64,000 bases of DNA from Diplolepis rosae. Taxonomy: Eukaryota; Arthropoda; Insecta; Hymenoptera; Diplolepididae. Position numbers and translations under genes: made by a program. Of the stretch, positions 11,682 to 21,980 are shown piece by piece (position 1 is the stretch's first letter; each line of letters opens with the position of its first letter). The DNA is taken from positions 10,643,001 through 10,707,000 of the forward strand of contig JAPYXD010000698.1 in the NCBI GenBank assembly GCA_030998225.1, in the 5' to 3' direction. Under the pieces are notes generated by a model. It was not told where the DNA came from. It worked only from the letters and a program-made list of their open reading frames with translations, and did not search any database.

Positions 11682-12341
11682 TATATGGGACATTTTTTTG
11701 CAGACCATTTTGAGTTCAGAATTTAGATTTGCATACAAATTTTTTCATAGCTTCTTTTTAATAAATTAACCAACATGTATATCGGAATTTTCAAAACAAA
11801 ATTTTTTTTGAGAGATATATTAATTTAAACTTTTGATGAAATTGGATAAAATGCTCAAAAACATTTAATATCTTTCGATCTAATTAAGTCTCCACTTTTA
11901 TTAAATATGCGCTAGTTATATTGAGACATAGTGCATATGATACTATTTTTTACAAATTTTTCCACTGAGTGGGTAAACATGCAAAAATTGTTTAAACAAT
12001 TAAATTGCTTATATCTGTAGTTAATTCACAAAATAAAAATTATGAAAATATTTATCCAAAAACCTAACGTAATAAGTTAAAAAATGAAACAGACCCGAAA
12101 TCGATTTGATTATTTCAACCGGAGATAATGAATTTTAAGCACAAGAGAATTTTGCATTTTGTCCAATTTTCTCAAAAGTTTAAATTAATATATCTCTCAA
12201 AAAATTATTTTTTTTCGAAAATCCCGATATACGTGTCGATTAAATTAATAAAAAGATGCCACAGAAAAAAATTAAGTCTTTTAAAAATGTGAACAATTTT
12301 TTTTTTAAATCTGTACGATTTGCAAAAGAATGTTCCATATA
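11682..12341. mobile_element. TIR element, long copy (GGGACATT family)
   Basis: It begins TATATGGGACATTTTTTTGC and ends GCAAAAGAATGTTCCATATA. Inside, AGAGATATATTAATTTAAAC occurs near the left and its inverted form near the right. A shorter relative lies at 57,351-57,652. No coding content is present. Confidence 0.65.
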
Positions 12342-12410
12342 GAGAGAGGATTTATAAACACAGTTACATACTTACATACACATGCACGTATAAACGTATC
12401 AATATAAATA

Positions 12411-12481
12411 CAGTCGGGACTCGTTTGTCGGGAGACTCGTCTATTGAAACGCTCGATCGTTCCTCTTACGAGTCCCGACTG
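12411..12481. mobile_element. 71-bp pogo/Tigger-like miniature element
   Basis: The perfect TIRs are CAGTCGGGACTCGT and ACGAGTCCCGACTG, flanked by TA (12,409-12,410 and 12,482-12,483). CAGT...ACTCGTTT...TCGGG termini resemble the pogo branch of Tc1/mariner. No coding content is present. Confidence 0.65.
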
Positions 12482-12878
12482 TAGTAAACATACCAATATA
12501 CGCTGAAATATTAATTTAACCGAACTTAACCTAGCCGCACAATGCACACATTTATAAACGCATCGCAGTGATATGACACTTGCAATGTAGCACCTTCATT
12601 ATATACTGAACTATGAAAACTTTTACGATTTGTGAGAAGAAGCTCGGTAGTCCCTCTGCTAGCAAAAATCGTAAGTTAGAAAGCCGCCACATTCAAATGT
12701 AAAAAATATATTACCATATCGGGTACCGACAAATAATCATAACGAGCATGTGGAGCTATTCGCGGGTACTACTTCATTTTGAATTGCAAGCTATGAGATA
12801 AGTTTTTCAATTTTATGATAATTCTTATTTTAATTATCTACGTTTTACAAAAATTTTTGAATTAATCTTTGAATTTAT

Positions 12879-12919
12879 GGCACTGAAGAGGGCCCCCATA
12901 TGTGGCCGAAACGTTTGCC
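12879..12919 (+). ncRNA. Type I hammerhead ribozyme motif
   Basis: All conserved parts occur in order: stem I strand GGCA (12,879-12,882), core CTGAAGA (12,883-12,889), an extra G, stem II GGCC-loop-GGCC, GAAA (12,908-12,911), the stem III palindrome ACGT, a U at the cleavage position, and stem I strand TGCC (12,916-12,919), which pairs fully with GGCA. The minimal stem III ACGU could pair only between two RNA molecules, as reported for ribozymes of Penelope-like elements. The cleavage triplet GUU is allowed but weak. It is presumably a relic of a Penelope-like element; no coding part is seen beside it. Confidence 0.6.
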
Positions 12920-13469
12920 TTGCTTTCTTTTTGAGTATTTTTATATCGAATAGTGAAAATTTCAATCGAAGAAAATAAAAAGAATCTGACCTATGCCAAA
13001 ATAATGAGAAATGAAAAAAATTCTATGAATTTTGGGTCGATATAATAGCAGACATGTTATCAAACATGTCACTTTAAAATATTGAAAACGTTTGGCGTAT
13101 CTGACGTCACTCGGCAGTACATTCACTATTTCCAATAGAAATTTTGGCAACGTGCTTTTCTAATATATGAAGTATTCGATTGAAAAATATTCAAGTCTTT
13201 CTCTCTTCATTGTTCGTTACTATTGAAAATGGTAATTTCTCTAAACTATTTTGCAATTTATATTATTCAAAAGACCAATTCTTGCATTTATAGTTCAGAA
13301 AAAGTATTTCCTTCTATCACTATGATAAATAAAACTACAGGGTTTTCTAATTAGAGGTTTCATTTTGATTTATAAGAAAAACGCGTGTTTTTTGTGAAAA
13401 ATCATGTGATTTTTATTTCATTCAATAGCGGAAGGTTTGCCATTAATAATGAAAAACAATATCATTCAT

Positions 13470-13930
13470 ATGATCTCGGCGGCCAATTATAATCGCTGTT
13501 TCGAGAAATCACTCGGCCTGGAAAGTTTTCATGCAAAGGACCGATGGTTTCGCCACTTGTGTGGCACGTAGCACCGTCTTGTTAGAAATAAACATCTTCC
13601 ACATCCATATCTTCCAATTTCGACCATAAAAATTCATTAATCATGGTTCGACATAGCGCAATCCATTCACCAAAACAGCCGCTCCAGCTTGATTTTCAAA
13701 AAAATAAGGGCCAATGATCTCACCTGCCCAAAAACCGCACCAAACAGTTACACGTTGCGGATAAAGAGGCTTTTCAATAATCATTTTTGGGTTTTTCGGG
13801 CCCCAAATGCTACAATTCCGCGTATTAACGTAACCTCCAATTCAGGTTCATTTTCATGCATTTGTGTATTAAATTTTAACAATTTCAATGCATTGTTGAA
13901 GAGCGTATTGTTCTATTTTTATTAATGGCA
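13470..13930 (-). pseudogene. Tc1/mariner-like transposase remnant
   Basis: On the minus strand the start MPLIKIEQYALQQCIEIVKI is followed, after a deletion and frame breaks, by blocks typical of an insect DDE transposase of the IS630/Tc1/mariner superfamily: a WGPKNPK block, TVWCGFWAGEIIGPYFFENQ, and QDGA-CHTS, which carries the second catalytic Asp. The reading ends soon after WPPRS. The first Asp block and the region carrying the third acidic residue are missing, and several stops interrupt it. It cannot encode a working enzyme. Confidence 0.75.
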
Positions 13931-13998
13931 TAGTTTTTAGTTGTCATTTGTCAAAAAATGATACCTCTTATTATGACATCTGCCAAAATAGCGGGCTA

Positions 13999-14275
13999 CA
14001 CCGAGAAACTTTTTGTATCAATTTTTACTATAGTATTTTTCAATTTAGGGAAAAACGTATCACTTTGAGAATTTTTGTTAGTAAAAATACTAAACTTTAT
14101 AATAATGATATGAAACTTCAGCGTAGTTCATAGCAAATTTTACTATAGTTTATACTGAAGTTTCATATCATTATTATAAAGTTTAGTATTTTTACTAACA
14201 AAAATTCTCAGTGCTACGTTTTTCCCTAAATTGAAAAATACTATAGTAAAAATTGATATAAAAAGTTTCTTCGTG
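13999..14275. mobile_element. 277-bp palindromic element nested in transposon
   Basis: Arms 13,999-14,127 and about 14,150-14,275 are almost perfect inverted copies. Termini are CACCGAGAAACTTTTT and its mirror AAAAAGTTTCTTCGTG. TA occurs on both sides (13,997-13,998 and 14,276-14,277). The very high arm identity suggests a recent insertion compared with its host element. Confidence 0.85.
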
Positions 14276-15269
14276 TATTCAAAATGAAACCTCTAATTGG
14301 AAAACCCTGTAGTTTTGTTACTATATCCTCGCTTCCTATTGACTTTTTAGTAAAAATAAATATAATAATACTGAATTTTACAATGAAGAGTTTTTCCGTG
14401 TTCTTTCAGTAATACACTGTAGTTTTCAATATGTATAAACTAATCCTTGCTTTTATACAAAATTGCCTAAACTTAGGTATATGGGTTGTAAGCTTGACAC
14501 GTTTTGAGATTGACAATGTATGAACCCCCCGCGGTTAAGAACAAAGAGATGAATGTATATAGGGCTTATCAGGTGTAATATAAACGACGGGACACACGCA
14601 TGCACACGTCATCATAAGCTAACCATCTAGAGAGCAGCTTGGTAGCTTGCAAACGCACGCGACGACAATGAGTTCCGCCTCGTCGTGTATTATTCTCATC
14701 GCACAATAGAGGAAAATGCGAATCAATTCCCATTATCCTCTTCCTTTCTACATTCCGTCTCGACTACGACAATTGATACGGAATATATGAATGCGCTTTC
14801 GAGATATTTCCGTCTCTAAGGATCTAGTGCCGCCTTCTTTTTCCGGAGTTTGGAATTTGACTGGATGATTGTGATTTCTCGGGTATCAGCTTTTGAGTTG
14901 ATTCAATAAAAGTGATTTTTCCCATGCAAACATTTTGACATGGCCCAGACCAGGCCCAGGTCTAGCAAGCCATGGCTTAGTGAGAAACCCAAGGTATGAG
15001 CCTAGTCTTACGGACGAATTATTAAAACATTTTTCGGATTTTGAATTCATGCGGCCGGGCTCATGTCTGGTTGAAAATTTTATTCCAGGCCAGAACCAAT
15101 ACGCCTCTTCAATAGATTTAATTGCAATTATCAATAAATAGGAAGGCCTGCCTACACTGAGAGAGCTCTGACATTAAGTTTTACCGAAAACTTCGGTAAA
15201 ATGGGGACAAAAAGACATTTTGTTAATGTCACGCATAATTTTTAATATTCATTAAATAGAAGTGGTATA

Positions 15270-15480
15270 CACTGTTAAAAACTTTATTAATTTTAATAGA
15301 CTTTAGTATACAAATGGTACATTGAAATTAATACAAATTCATATTAAATTTAATAACTTTTCAATCAAAATATACTGAAATTAACAAACATTATCAAAAT
15401 ATATAATTATGTGTATTAGAATTCAAATAAAAGTTTGTATTTTTTAATATGAAAGTTTGATACAGAAATTTCAAACAGTG
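15270..15480. mobile_element. 211-bp TIR element
   Basis: Ends are CACTGTTAAAAACTTT at the left and a matching inverted end reaching CAGTG at 15,480, with TA at 15,268-15,269 and 15,481-15,482. It is AT-rich and noncoding. Confidence 0.55.
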
Positions 15481-15921
15481 TAGTATAACAAAAAGTTCGA
15501 GAAAGTTTGAAGAGCTTAAGTCTTTATTTATAACCCTTCATTAATTTTTCAAAGGCTCAAATATTTCTGTTCTCAAAAAATAAATAAAACTTCAGAATTC
15601 TGTAGGCATTTAGAAAATGACTGAAAATTCTATGGCACCCAAACTCCTCCGTACGGTCACATTTCCAGCAGCTACAATTTTCCTAACATGATTTTTCTCT
15701 GTTTCAGATTTTTAAAATATATATTTATATATGCATGTCACTTTGTAACTTAATAAGAACGTAAAAGGAGGTATACGCTTGGGTGTTTGAAGAGAAACAA
15801 AAATTTTTTTTTCCTTTCCACTAGTACCGAATTCGCTTAAATTTTACCGAAAGTAAATGAGATTTTCCTGAGCTTACGTTAAAGATTCACGTGTTTCTTC
15901 ATCACTCTATGCTCCACTTAA

Positions 15922-16602
15922 GGGGGCAGCCCACCTTTCGATTTTCAAAAATTCGATTTTTTTTTCTTCATTTTTACTTAGTTTAAAGCCTTGGAATTCA
16001 TGTAGAAACCTTCTTTTCCATCAAAAGATCGCATAATTTCGATACTTATGTGTTTTTTCTGCATCTCAAACTTTAAACGCGTTTTTCTTAAAACAATATT
16101 TTTTCAACTTGTCGGCATGATTCCGGCAAAACTACTGGACGGATTTGCTTAAACTTTTCTTTTAAATGTTTATAAAACACCTCGCTATCGTCCCTAGCAC
16201 GGACATGCATCCCAATTGTTTATTAACAATATTGTAACAACATTTATGTTGAAAAACAGGGTGAAAAATGGAAAAAAACATAAAACTTCCACTATTTGTT
16301 TATTTATAAACGAATTTTCACAATTTTGCTAGAGAAGATAACCATTCATGCCCTCTTTAAGAATAAATATGGATTTACTGTTTCAGATCATCTAAACATG
16401 AGAAATCGTGCCGACAATGAAAAATTTGTTGACCATTCGGCCAGCCATAACTCAGCAGGGTGTCACCAAAATTTTCCAAACAAATTTTTTCTTATACTTC
16501 AATAACTATACAACATAATGTAAAAAACTTGAAATAGTAAAATAAAAATTTCTGAAAGAAAAAAAATGGTAAAGAAAGAGGCCTCAAAGGTGGACTGCCC
16601 TC
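15922..16602. mobile_element. TTAA-flanked TIR element A, 681 bp
   Basis: TTAA precedes (15,918-15,921) and follows (16,603-16,606) the element. The ends GGGGGCAGCCCACCTTT and AAAGGTGGACTGCCCTC are inverted copies. TTAA duplication is the hallmark of piggyBac-type transposition. No transposase motif is seen, and an interior frame (16,296-16,502) is not recognisable. Confidence 0.7.
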
Positions 16603-17067
16603 TTAATGTAAATGTCTCTTTGTCCCAGCTTTACCGAAGTATTTTGGTTCAGATGGAGGCTAAATGTAAATAAATGTCAAATGCCAAAGGAAAGCATAAT
16701 TTGCAATTTCGATAGTTAAATATATTGGTTTAATTTATGGCATGCAAACTCGTGATGTTGAGTATAGAAAATTTTATGAGGGGTGTATGTAGGTACTTAA
16801 ATATAGTACGGAAATGTATAGCATTATATTCCAGCCCATTTAAACTGATTTAAGTGTATTAATTAAGTAGTGCAACATAAAACAAGGATAATGATTATGG
16901 GTGAAAATGGGTGGAAAAGAAATAATAGTTTATGCATTTGTCAACGAGTTAAAAAACGTAGCTAAATATGCAATAAATCTTAAAACTAGTGAATTTTATC
17001 TCCTTCATACTGTTCTTTTTTTGGAGAATAATAAATTTTCGATATTCTAATTTTGAACTTGTTCTTA

Positions 17068-17128
17068 AGGCCATGGATTAATCGGACCACGTGACTAAAT
17101 TATACATTATTTCATTCATTTAAGTTAA
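17068..17128 (+). repeat. Dispersed repeat shared with 22,527
   Basis: TTAAGGCCATGGATTAATCG, GACCACGTGA and AATTATACATTATTTCATTC recur with few changes at 22,527-22,590, which directly adjoins a HINE-like copy. It is probably part of the same or a related family. Confidence 0.5.
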
Positions 17129-17261
17129 CTTTTTCAATTTACATAACATCTTCCTGAAAATTTGTGAAACTTAACAAAAGACAATGAAGCACGTCCGTTA
17201 ACTTATTTTCAGCAAAAATTTAAAAAAAAATTGGAATAGGTATTAATAATTACTTCAAATT

Positions 17262-17345
17262 AGATGGTTGAGTTCGAAATTTTTGCCACTAGTCGAACGC
17301 GTCTCTTTTTCCACAGAAAGATTTCAAATTCTTTAAATTTGAATT
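17262..17345 (+). repeat. SINE-like repeat, diverged copy
   Basis: The tail TTTTTCCACAGAAAGATTTC, AAATTCTTTAAAT matches 40,327-40,361, where it follows a tRNA-like T-arm. Here the tRNA-like head is eroded (AGTCGAACGCGTC remains). The stretch 17,350-18,150 has no recognisable gene; 17,750-18,060 is GC-richer. Confidence 0.45.
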
Positions 17346-18157
17346 AATAATTACATTTTTTCAAAAATATTTGCGAAGTTTTCACTCAAACAAAGTTGAC
17401 AGATATTCTTTATAGTCTTTTGTTGCATTTTCCCAATTCCCAGGAAGATATTTTGTAAAATAATCAAGTTATCGAACACAAACCTAAAAGTAAAATATGA
17501 TACACCTATTTATTTAGAATTAAATCCAAACGACATAAGGGTGAATGCTTATTGTTGGATGAGAACATAAAAGAACTCGATAAACAAGTATGTAAATATA
17601 AAATGACATTTGAATTTGAATCAATATACCGGGAGTAGAAGTTTGCATGAAAAATATGAAATTTCAAATAACAGTAACCACAACAGGACCCTAAAAGTTT
17701 GTAACTCAAGCCCCACATGACATTCTGTTGTGTGCAAGTATGCACAATGCACATATGCGTTAGGAGAGTGGGAGTTGACGACGTTTGCTAGGCATGGGGT
17801 GCTTGTCAGACGGCCTTTGCCCTTACAGGGCAAGTATAGACGTCTATAACTTGACATGAGGGTGGAAAGGGATGGAGGTAGGACGTCAGTCGCACATTGG
17901 GTGTATTAGGCAACGCAGCACCAAAGGCTACGTGGAGACGGTTTGCGGGGATCTAGGTGTGGGAGATAGCAAACGGAATGCCATAAATCTCATGTAAATT
18001 TCGGTCGCTTGATTTGCAAGCACAATGCTAGACAATTCTACGGTCTGCCGCGGCGCGTTGCTTTCTCTCCCTCTAACCCCTCATCTCATCTCTTGCAATC
18101 TTCGTACAGTTTGATACAGTTCCTCGATTTTTTTAAACAGCTGATAAAATGAATAAA

Positions 18158-19265
18158 CACTGAGAAAAAAGATTTGATTGAATGGAAGAAAATAATTTGT
18201 TTGAAAGGCTTTTTTTTATTCAAGCGAAAGATTTATTTGAATTAAATAACATTTGTTCAACTCAAACAACATATCTTTGGGTCAAATAAATATTTGTTTA
18301 AATAAAATAAATGTTTCTCCAAAACAAAGAAATTAATGCATCGATATATGGTCAAATATATAATTTGTTTGATTTAAGGCAGAAAATTATTTGATTTGAA
18401 CAAATTTTTATTTAGTTCAAAGATACTTTGTTTGAGTCAAACAAATTTTATGTTATTTAAGGGGGTCTTCTACCTTGTTGGTTCAAAAAAATCGATTTTT
18501 TTTTGCATTTTTGTGGCCTAGAAGGTGCTAGAAATATAATCTTAAAAGGGTATAACCGAAATCTTATTATTTCGGGGTTTCCAGAGCCGTCAAATATAGA
18601 TCCACTCCGCGATTCATGCATGAATATCTTTAAATGTGATTTCCTAAAAGTTGCGTTTTTGCAACTGGTTGACATGATATCTCGAAAAGTAATTGATTGA
18701 TTAATTGAAGTTATATATCAAAATTTGTGAAAAACATGTGCCTATCGTCTGACAGATGCTTTTTACATTTTTTTTATTTAAACAATTTTTACAGATGTTT
18801 TTAACCTCGAAAATATGAAGAAAAAAAATTTATTTTTTTTTAAAGTTGACTGTTCTGCGAAATTTTCAAATTTTGAAAATCCCATCTGTCAAACGATAGC
18901 CAAGGTGATAAAAGAACTAAATCATTTTGATTTTTTTGTTTCAGACGATTTTTATGAGCTGAATCGTGTCAACCATTTGTGTATGCATTTTTTGCAAGGG
19001 ACACTTCAAGGTCAAGTCACGGTCCAATCGAAGACGGCAAATTTTCAGTAAAATTAGTGTTAAATGTATTTAAATAAACAAGTTGAATGCAACAAACCGC
19101 ATCTCAATTGCGTTTTTAGTTTTCCTTTAACTAATATTCAAAAAACAGTGTCAAAAATGAAGCCACAAGGTAGAAGACCCCCTTAAATAAATCATTTTTT
19201 CAAATCAAAGAAAATCTTCCTAACAAATAATTTTCTTTGATTCAATAAAATCTTTTTTCTGAGTC
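18158..19265. mobile_element. Foldback element split by a later insertion
   Basis: The outer parts match the intact foldback at 40,879-41,259: CACTGAGAAAAAAGATTTGA at the left, AAATTTGTTTGA-type units inside, and TTTCTTTGATTCAATAAAAT near the right end. The right half is interrupted by the TTAA element at 18,461-19,182. Without that insert the element would be about 380 bp, like its relative. Confidence 0.75.
18461..19182. mobile_element. TTAA-flanked TIR element B, 722 bp
   Basis: TTAA occurs at 18,457-18,460 and 19,183-19,186, and the ends GGGGGTCTTCTACCTTGT and ACAAGGTAGAAGACCCCC are perfect inverted copies. Just inside the left end is AAAATCGATTTTTTTTT, comparable with the T-rich block of element A. 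It sits inside the foldback at 18,158-19,265, so it is the younger of the two. Confidence 0.8.
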
Positions 19266-19314
19266 AAGGCTCTGTACACAAAATAAAAAATTCTTACAAG
19301 ATTTCCAATAAAAA

Positions 19315-19917
19315 TAAAAGCTTCGCTCGCAAATTTGAGCGCGCCTAGGGCACGCGATTTGATCGTCACACTCGGTCTTATGCTTTTCGCATACATTTAT
19401 GTTTATTTCTTATAATTTGATACTGAAGCTCAAACGAATTTTATAATAATATTACAGATGATGTCAATTACACATTTTCTCAAAGTCACTAAATTACATG
19501 ATTAAAATTATTTTTTCTACTAGCGGGCCATAAAGTGTACTTTATTGCCCCGTGTGGGGCAAACAAATCCATTTTCTGACCCCGTAGTAGAAAAAAAATC
19601 GTATGCAACACAGGAAATAGTATATTGTGCAACTAGGAAAAAAAAAATTATTTTGCGAGTGTGATGTTTGATGCCCGAGCATTCTATTATGGGGTCAGAA
19701 AATGGATTTGTTTGTCCCGCACGGGGCAATAAAGTCCTTCAATCTGATAATTCTATCGAGAGTTATCGAGTATACGACCTACTACAGACAGACAGACACT
19801 TTCGTATAAACCACGTTTTCTGACTCAGGGGGTCTCAAAACGTAAAGATTTGACGAAAATTTCGAAAGTCATTTTTCACATAAAACTAATACCTTCTTAT
19901 CCATGATGAGAATGTAA
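19315..19917 (-). mobile_element. HINE-like element, internally deleted copy
   Basis: Segments matching the 10,227-11,634 copy occur at 19,315-19,500 (TTGAGCGCGCCTAGGGC, ATACTGAAGCTCAAACGAAT) and 19,738-19,917 (CAATCTGATAATTCTATCGA, CTCAGGGGGTCTC, CATGATGAGAATGT). The middle is absent and replaced by the small palindromic element at 19,534-19,737. Confidence 0.7.
19534..19737. mobile_element. 204-bp palindromic TIR element
   Basis: ACTTTATTGCCCCGTGTGGG with ACAAATCCATTTTCTGACCCC (left) is mirrored by GGGGTCAGAAAATGGATTTGT and CACGGGGCAATAAAGT (right). The arms are about 48 bp and strongly conserved. Confidence 0.75.
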
Positions 19918-20852
19918 AAATTCTTAGATAATTGTCTAATATTGAGTACTTTATTATTATAGAATGCTTCGTCGGTAAAATCGATTTTCGGTTCTGCAAT
20001 ATCACTTGGTTTAGGCTTGTTTAGGTTTTGTTTCAAGAATAGTATAAATAGATTAATAAGTAAAATTTGCTATCTGGAACCCCAACACACACGGAAAAGA
20101 AATGTTATTTTTGCAAATATTGCCGCTTGAATTGCACTATTCACCATTCATCTGTCGAAAAATACAACAAAATGGTAACACTTACAAAAATAAAATGTAT
20201 TACTATTATACCTTACAGAGTGCAAACTGGTCATTTGAAATGGCACTTTTAGCTATTTTATTTTTAGCGCTCATTTTTTCGAAATTTTAGGATCTTAGAG
20301 TATAAGTTTTTTATTCCCCCTCCAGAATGAAATCTTGAGTAAGAAAATAATGACCCACCTCAGGTCAGGTGATCACACATAAAGGGACTATCATTAATAT
20401 ATGCCCATTGAACGAAGCCAGCCGACGACGTGAAATATTACCATGAATTCCGCCCTGACACTACTGCTACCCGATCTGTTTCCATGTTGACACGGGAGCA
20501 AAACTTTTACCGCAGGTACACTGCACATACCTACTTCACCACAGTCGTAATACTGTTCCGTGAACTTTTTGCTAATTTACCTCCGCCTTGGCCAGTCCAG
20601 AAAAAGAATCAACTTGCTCTTACTATATTTCAACTCTTGTCGGTTTTAAAATAAAGTAAAAAAAGTATATGTACTGGGGTGTTTGATATTGATGTGATAT
20701 TTATATGAGAGGTCGCCACTAATAACAAACGGCTATCATAGTTGACAAGTTCCATCCTTCAAACCTTCTCTGTCAAAATTTGAGTCGAATTCATTCATTA
20801 GTTTACAAATCACAGTGTCTGAAAGTAATTAACCTCCAAATGTTTTGCAAAG

Positions 20853-21355
20853 ATGGAAAAAAGTGTATTTCGTGTGTTGATTAAATACTATTTTTTGCGT
20901 GGAAAAACCTTATCAGAAACCAAGGCCAAGTTCGATAAATATTATTCGGACTCTACTCCGTCGTATGGAATGGTTCAAAAGTTGTTTACCGAATTTAGTT
21001 GTGGTCGTACGAGCACAGAAACCATACCAAGTCCAGGTCCTCCAAATGAGATACTACACCAGAAATGATCAATAACATCCATGATATTGTTTTGAATAAC
21101 CCGAAGGTGAAAATGCGTGAGATAGCTGAGATCGTATCCATCTCAACTGAGCTATTATCTGTTCCCAAACCTCAAGGAATGGCTGTGTGGTAGACGTTTT
21201 GAGTCGAACGAAGAAGTTGAATGGGAAACAGAAGGGTGTTTTGGAGGATTTGACGAATCGTATTATTTTGAAGGCATAGAAAAATTGAAAGATTGTTCGA
21301 CTCGTTGTATCGAGCTAAAAGGAGAGTAGATTGGAGAAAAAAAGCCGATTTTTGC
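20853..21355 (+). pseudogene. mariner transposase remnant
   Basis: The N-terminus MEKSVFRVLIKYYFLRGKTL begins the paired helix-turn-helix DNA-binding domain of a mariner transposase. It continues to about residue 65 (STETIPSPGPPNE). A frameshift follows, after which a second frame reads TPEMINNIHDIVLNNPKVKM and REIAEIVSIS, again typical of mariner. The catalytic centre is deleted: the sequence jumps to a block (CSTRCIELKGE) that normally lies close to the C-terminus. It is therefore a non-functional fossil. Its 3' portion is interrupted by the Penelope-like insertion at 21,371 and resumes at 22,071 (TTGTTCATTTTATCACGTCA). The terminal repeats were not securely found. Confidence 0.8.
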
Positions 21356-21411
21356 TAAAAAAATTAATTGAAGAACTGGTAGTGTCACCCTCCATATTAA
21401 TATTATAAAAG

Positions 21412-21618
21412 ATGCTGGTTTGCGAACATCAATTGGAATTCAACCATGAATTTGATTGGGAAAATACCAGGATTGTTGATTATGTCTCTGACTATCGGAA
21501 AAGATTAACATCAGAGATGATCCATATAAAATTCAATAAATTTAGTATAAATAAAAAAGAAGACATATTTACTTTGAATAGAATTTATTTTTCATTACTT
21601 AATAGATTAAATTCATGA
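21412..21618 (+). pseudogene. C-terminal piece of Penelope-like polyprotein
   Basis: The frame encodes CEHQLEFNHEFDWENTRIVD, then YRKRLTSEMIHIKFNKFSIN and a tail ending IYFSLLNRLNS before the stop. The order H-x-FDW, RKRL-SEM-HI, N-K-IN, IY--LL matches the C-terminal side of the GIY-YIG endonuclease region in Penelope-like retroelements, which nick the target for priming. The GIY-YIG motif itself and the upstream reverse transcriptase are gone, because the insertion starts just before this point. The Met shown is internal, not a genuine start. Confidence 0.75.
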
Positions 21619-21939
21619 CAGCTTTCCAGCTGATGTCTGTTTACATTTCAAATTCTGTGTTTACAATAACTGTTGTCAATATTTAAAGTTAACTGTCTGA
21701 ATCTAATAATTTAGTAGACAAAGTGTCGTCGACTCCATGACATCATATCATTTTATCAAGTAAAATCATGACTTTTATTATAATTTTATATTCTCGACAT
21801 TACTCATCATGAGTTAACCTTCTTTTACAAAGGTAAAATTTAATAATTCTGTGTATGTTCTTGATATTAAGTTAATTTAATTTTTATTTTTCTTGTGTGT
21901 GACAATTTCACTATTTGGTGTTTTTTTTAATTTAATAAA

Positions 21940-21980
21940 GCCTGATGAGGTTGGCAAACCCATAGCCAACGAAACGTCGC
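21940..21980 (+). ncRNA. Hammerhead ribozyme in Penelope 3' region
   Basis: The core CTGATGA (21,942-21,948) is followed by an extra G, a perfect 6-bp stem II GTTGGC/GCCAAC with a nine-base loop, then GAAA (21,971-21,974), the stem III palindrome ACGT, and C at the cleavage position, giving the favoured GUC triplet. Stem I starts with two G-C pairs (GC before the core; GC after the triplet) followed by an A-rich internal loop. Both catalytic sequence blocks are intact. Location downstream of a Penelope-type frame fits the published association of this ribozyme class with these retroelements. Confidence 0.75.

Larger units (their letters stand above)
13338..14309 (-). mobile_element. Tc1/mariner-type element, internally deleted
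   Basis: The ends are inverted copies, CAGGGTTTTCTAATTAGAGG (13,338) and CCTCTAATTGGAAAACCCTG (to 14,309), flanked by TA. The element holds transposase fragments on the minus strand and carries a younger palindromic element at 13,999-14,275. Confidence 0.8.
15187..16645. repeat. Inverted pair around nested elements
   Basis: CTTCGGTAAAATGGGGACAA followed by AAAGACATTT (15,190-15,220) is mirrored by AAATGTCTCTTTGTCCCAGC, TTTACCGAAG (16,610-16,640). These may be the outer ends of one element of about 1.4 kb that later received the two insertions listed inside it, or two separate copies of a small repeat. Confidence 0.4.

Noticed and set aside
18815..19051. 78-codon frame inside TTAA element B as a transposase
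   Set aside because: Too short, Phe/Lys-rich, with no DDE-type motif. It is treated as noncoding filler of a non-autonomous element.
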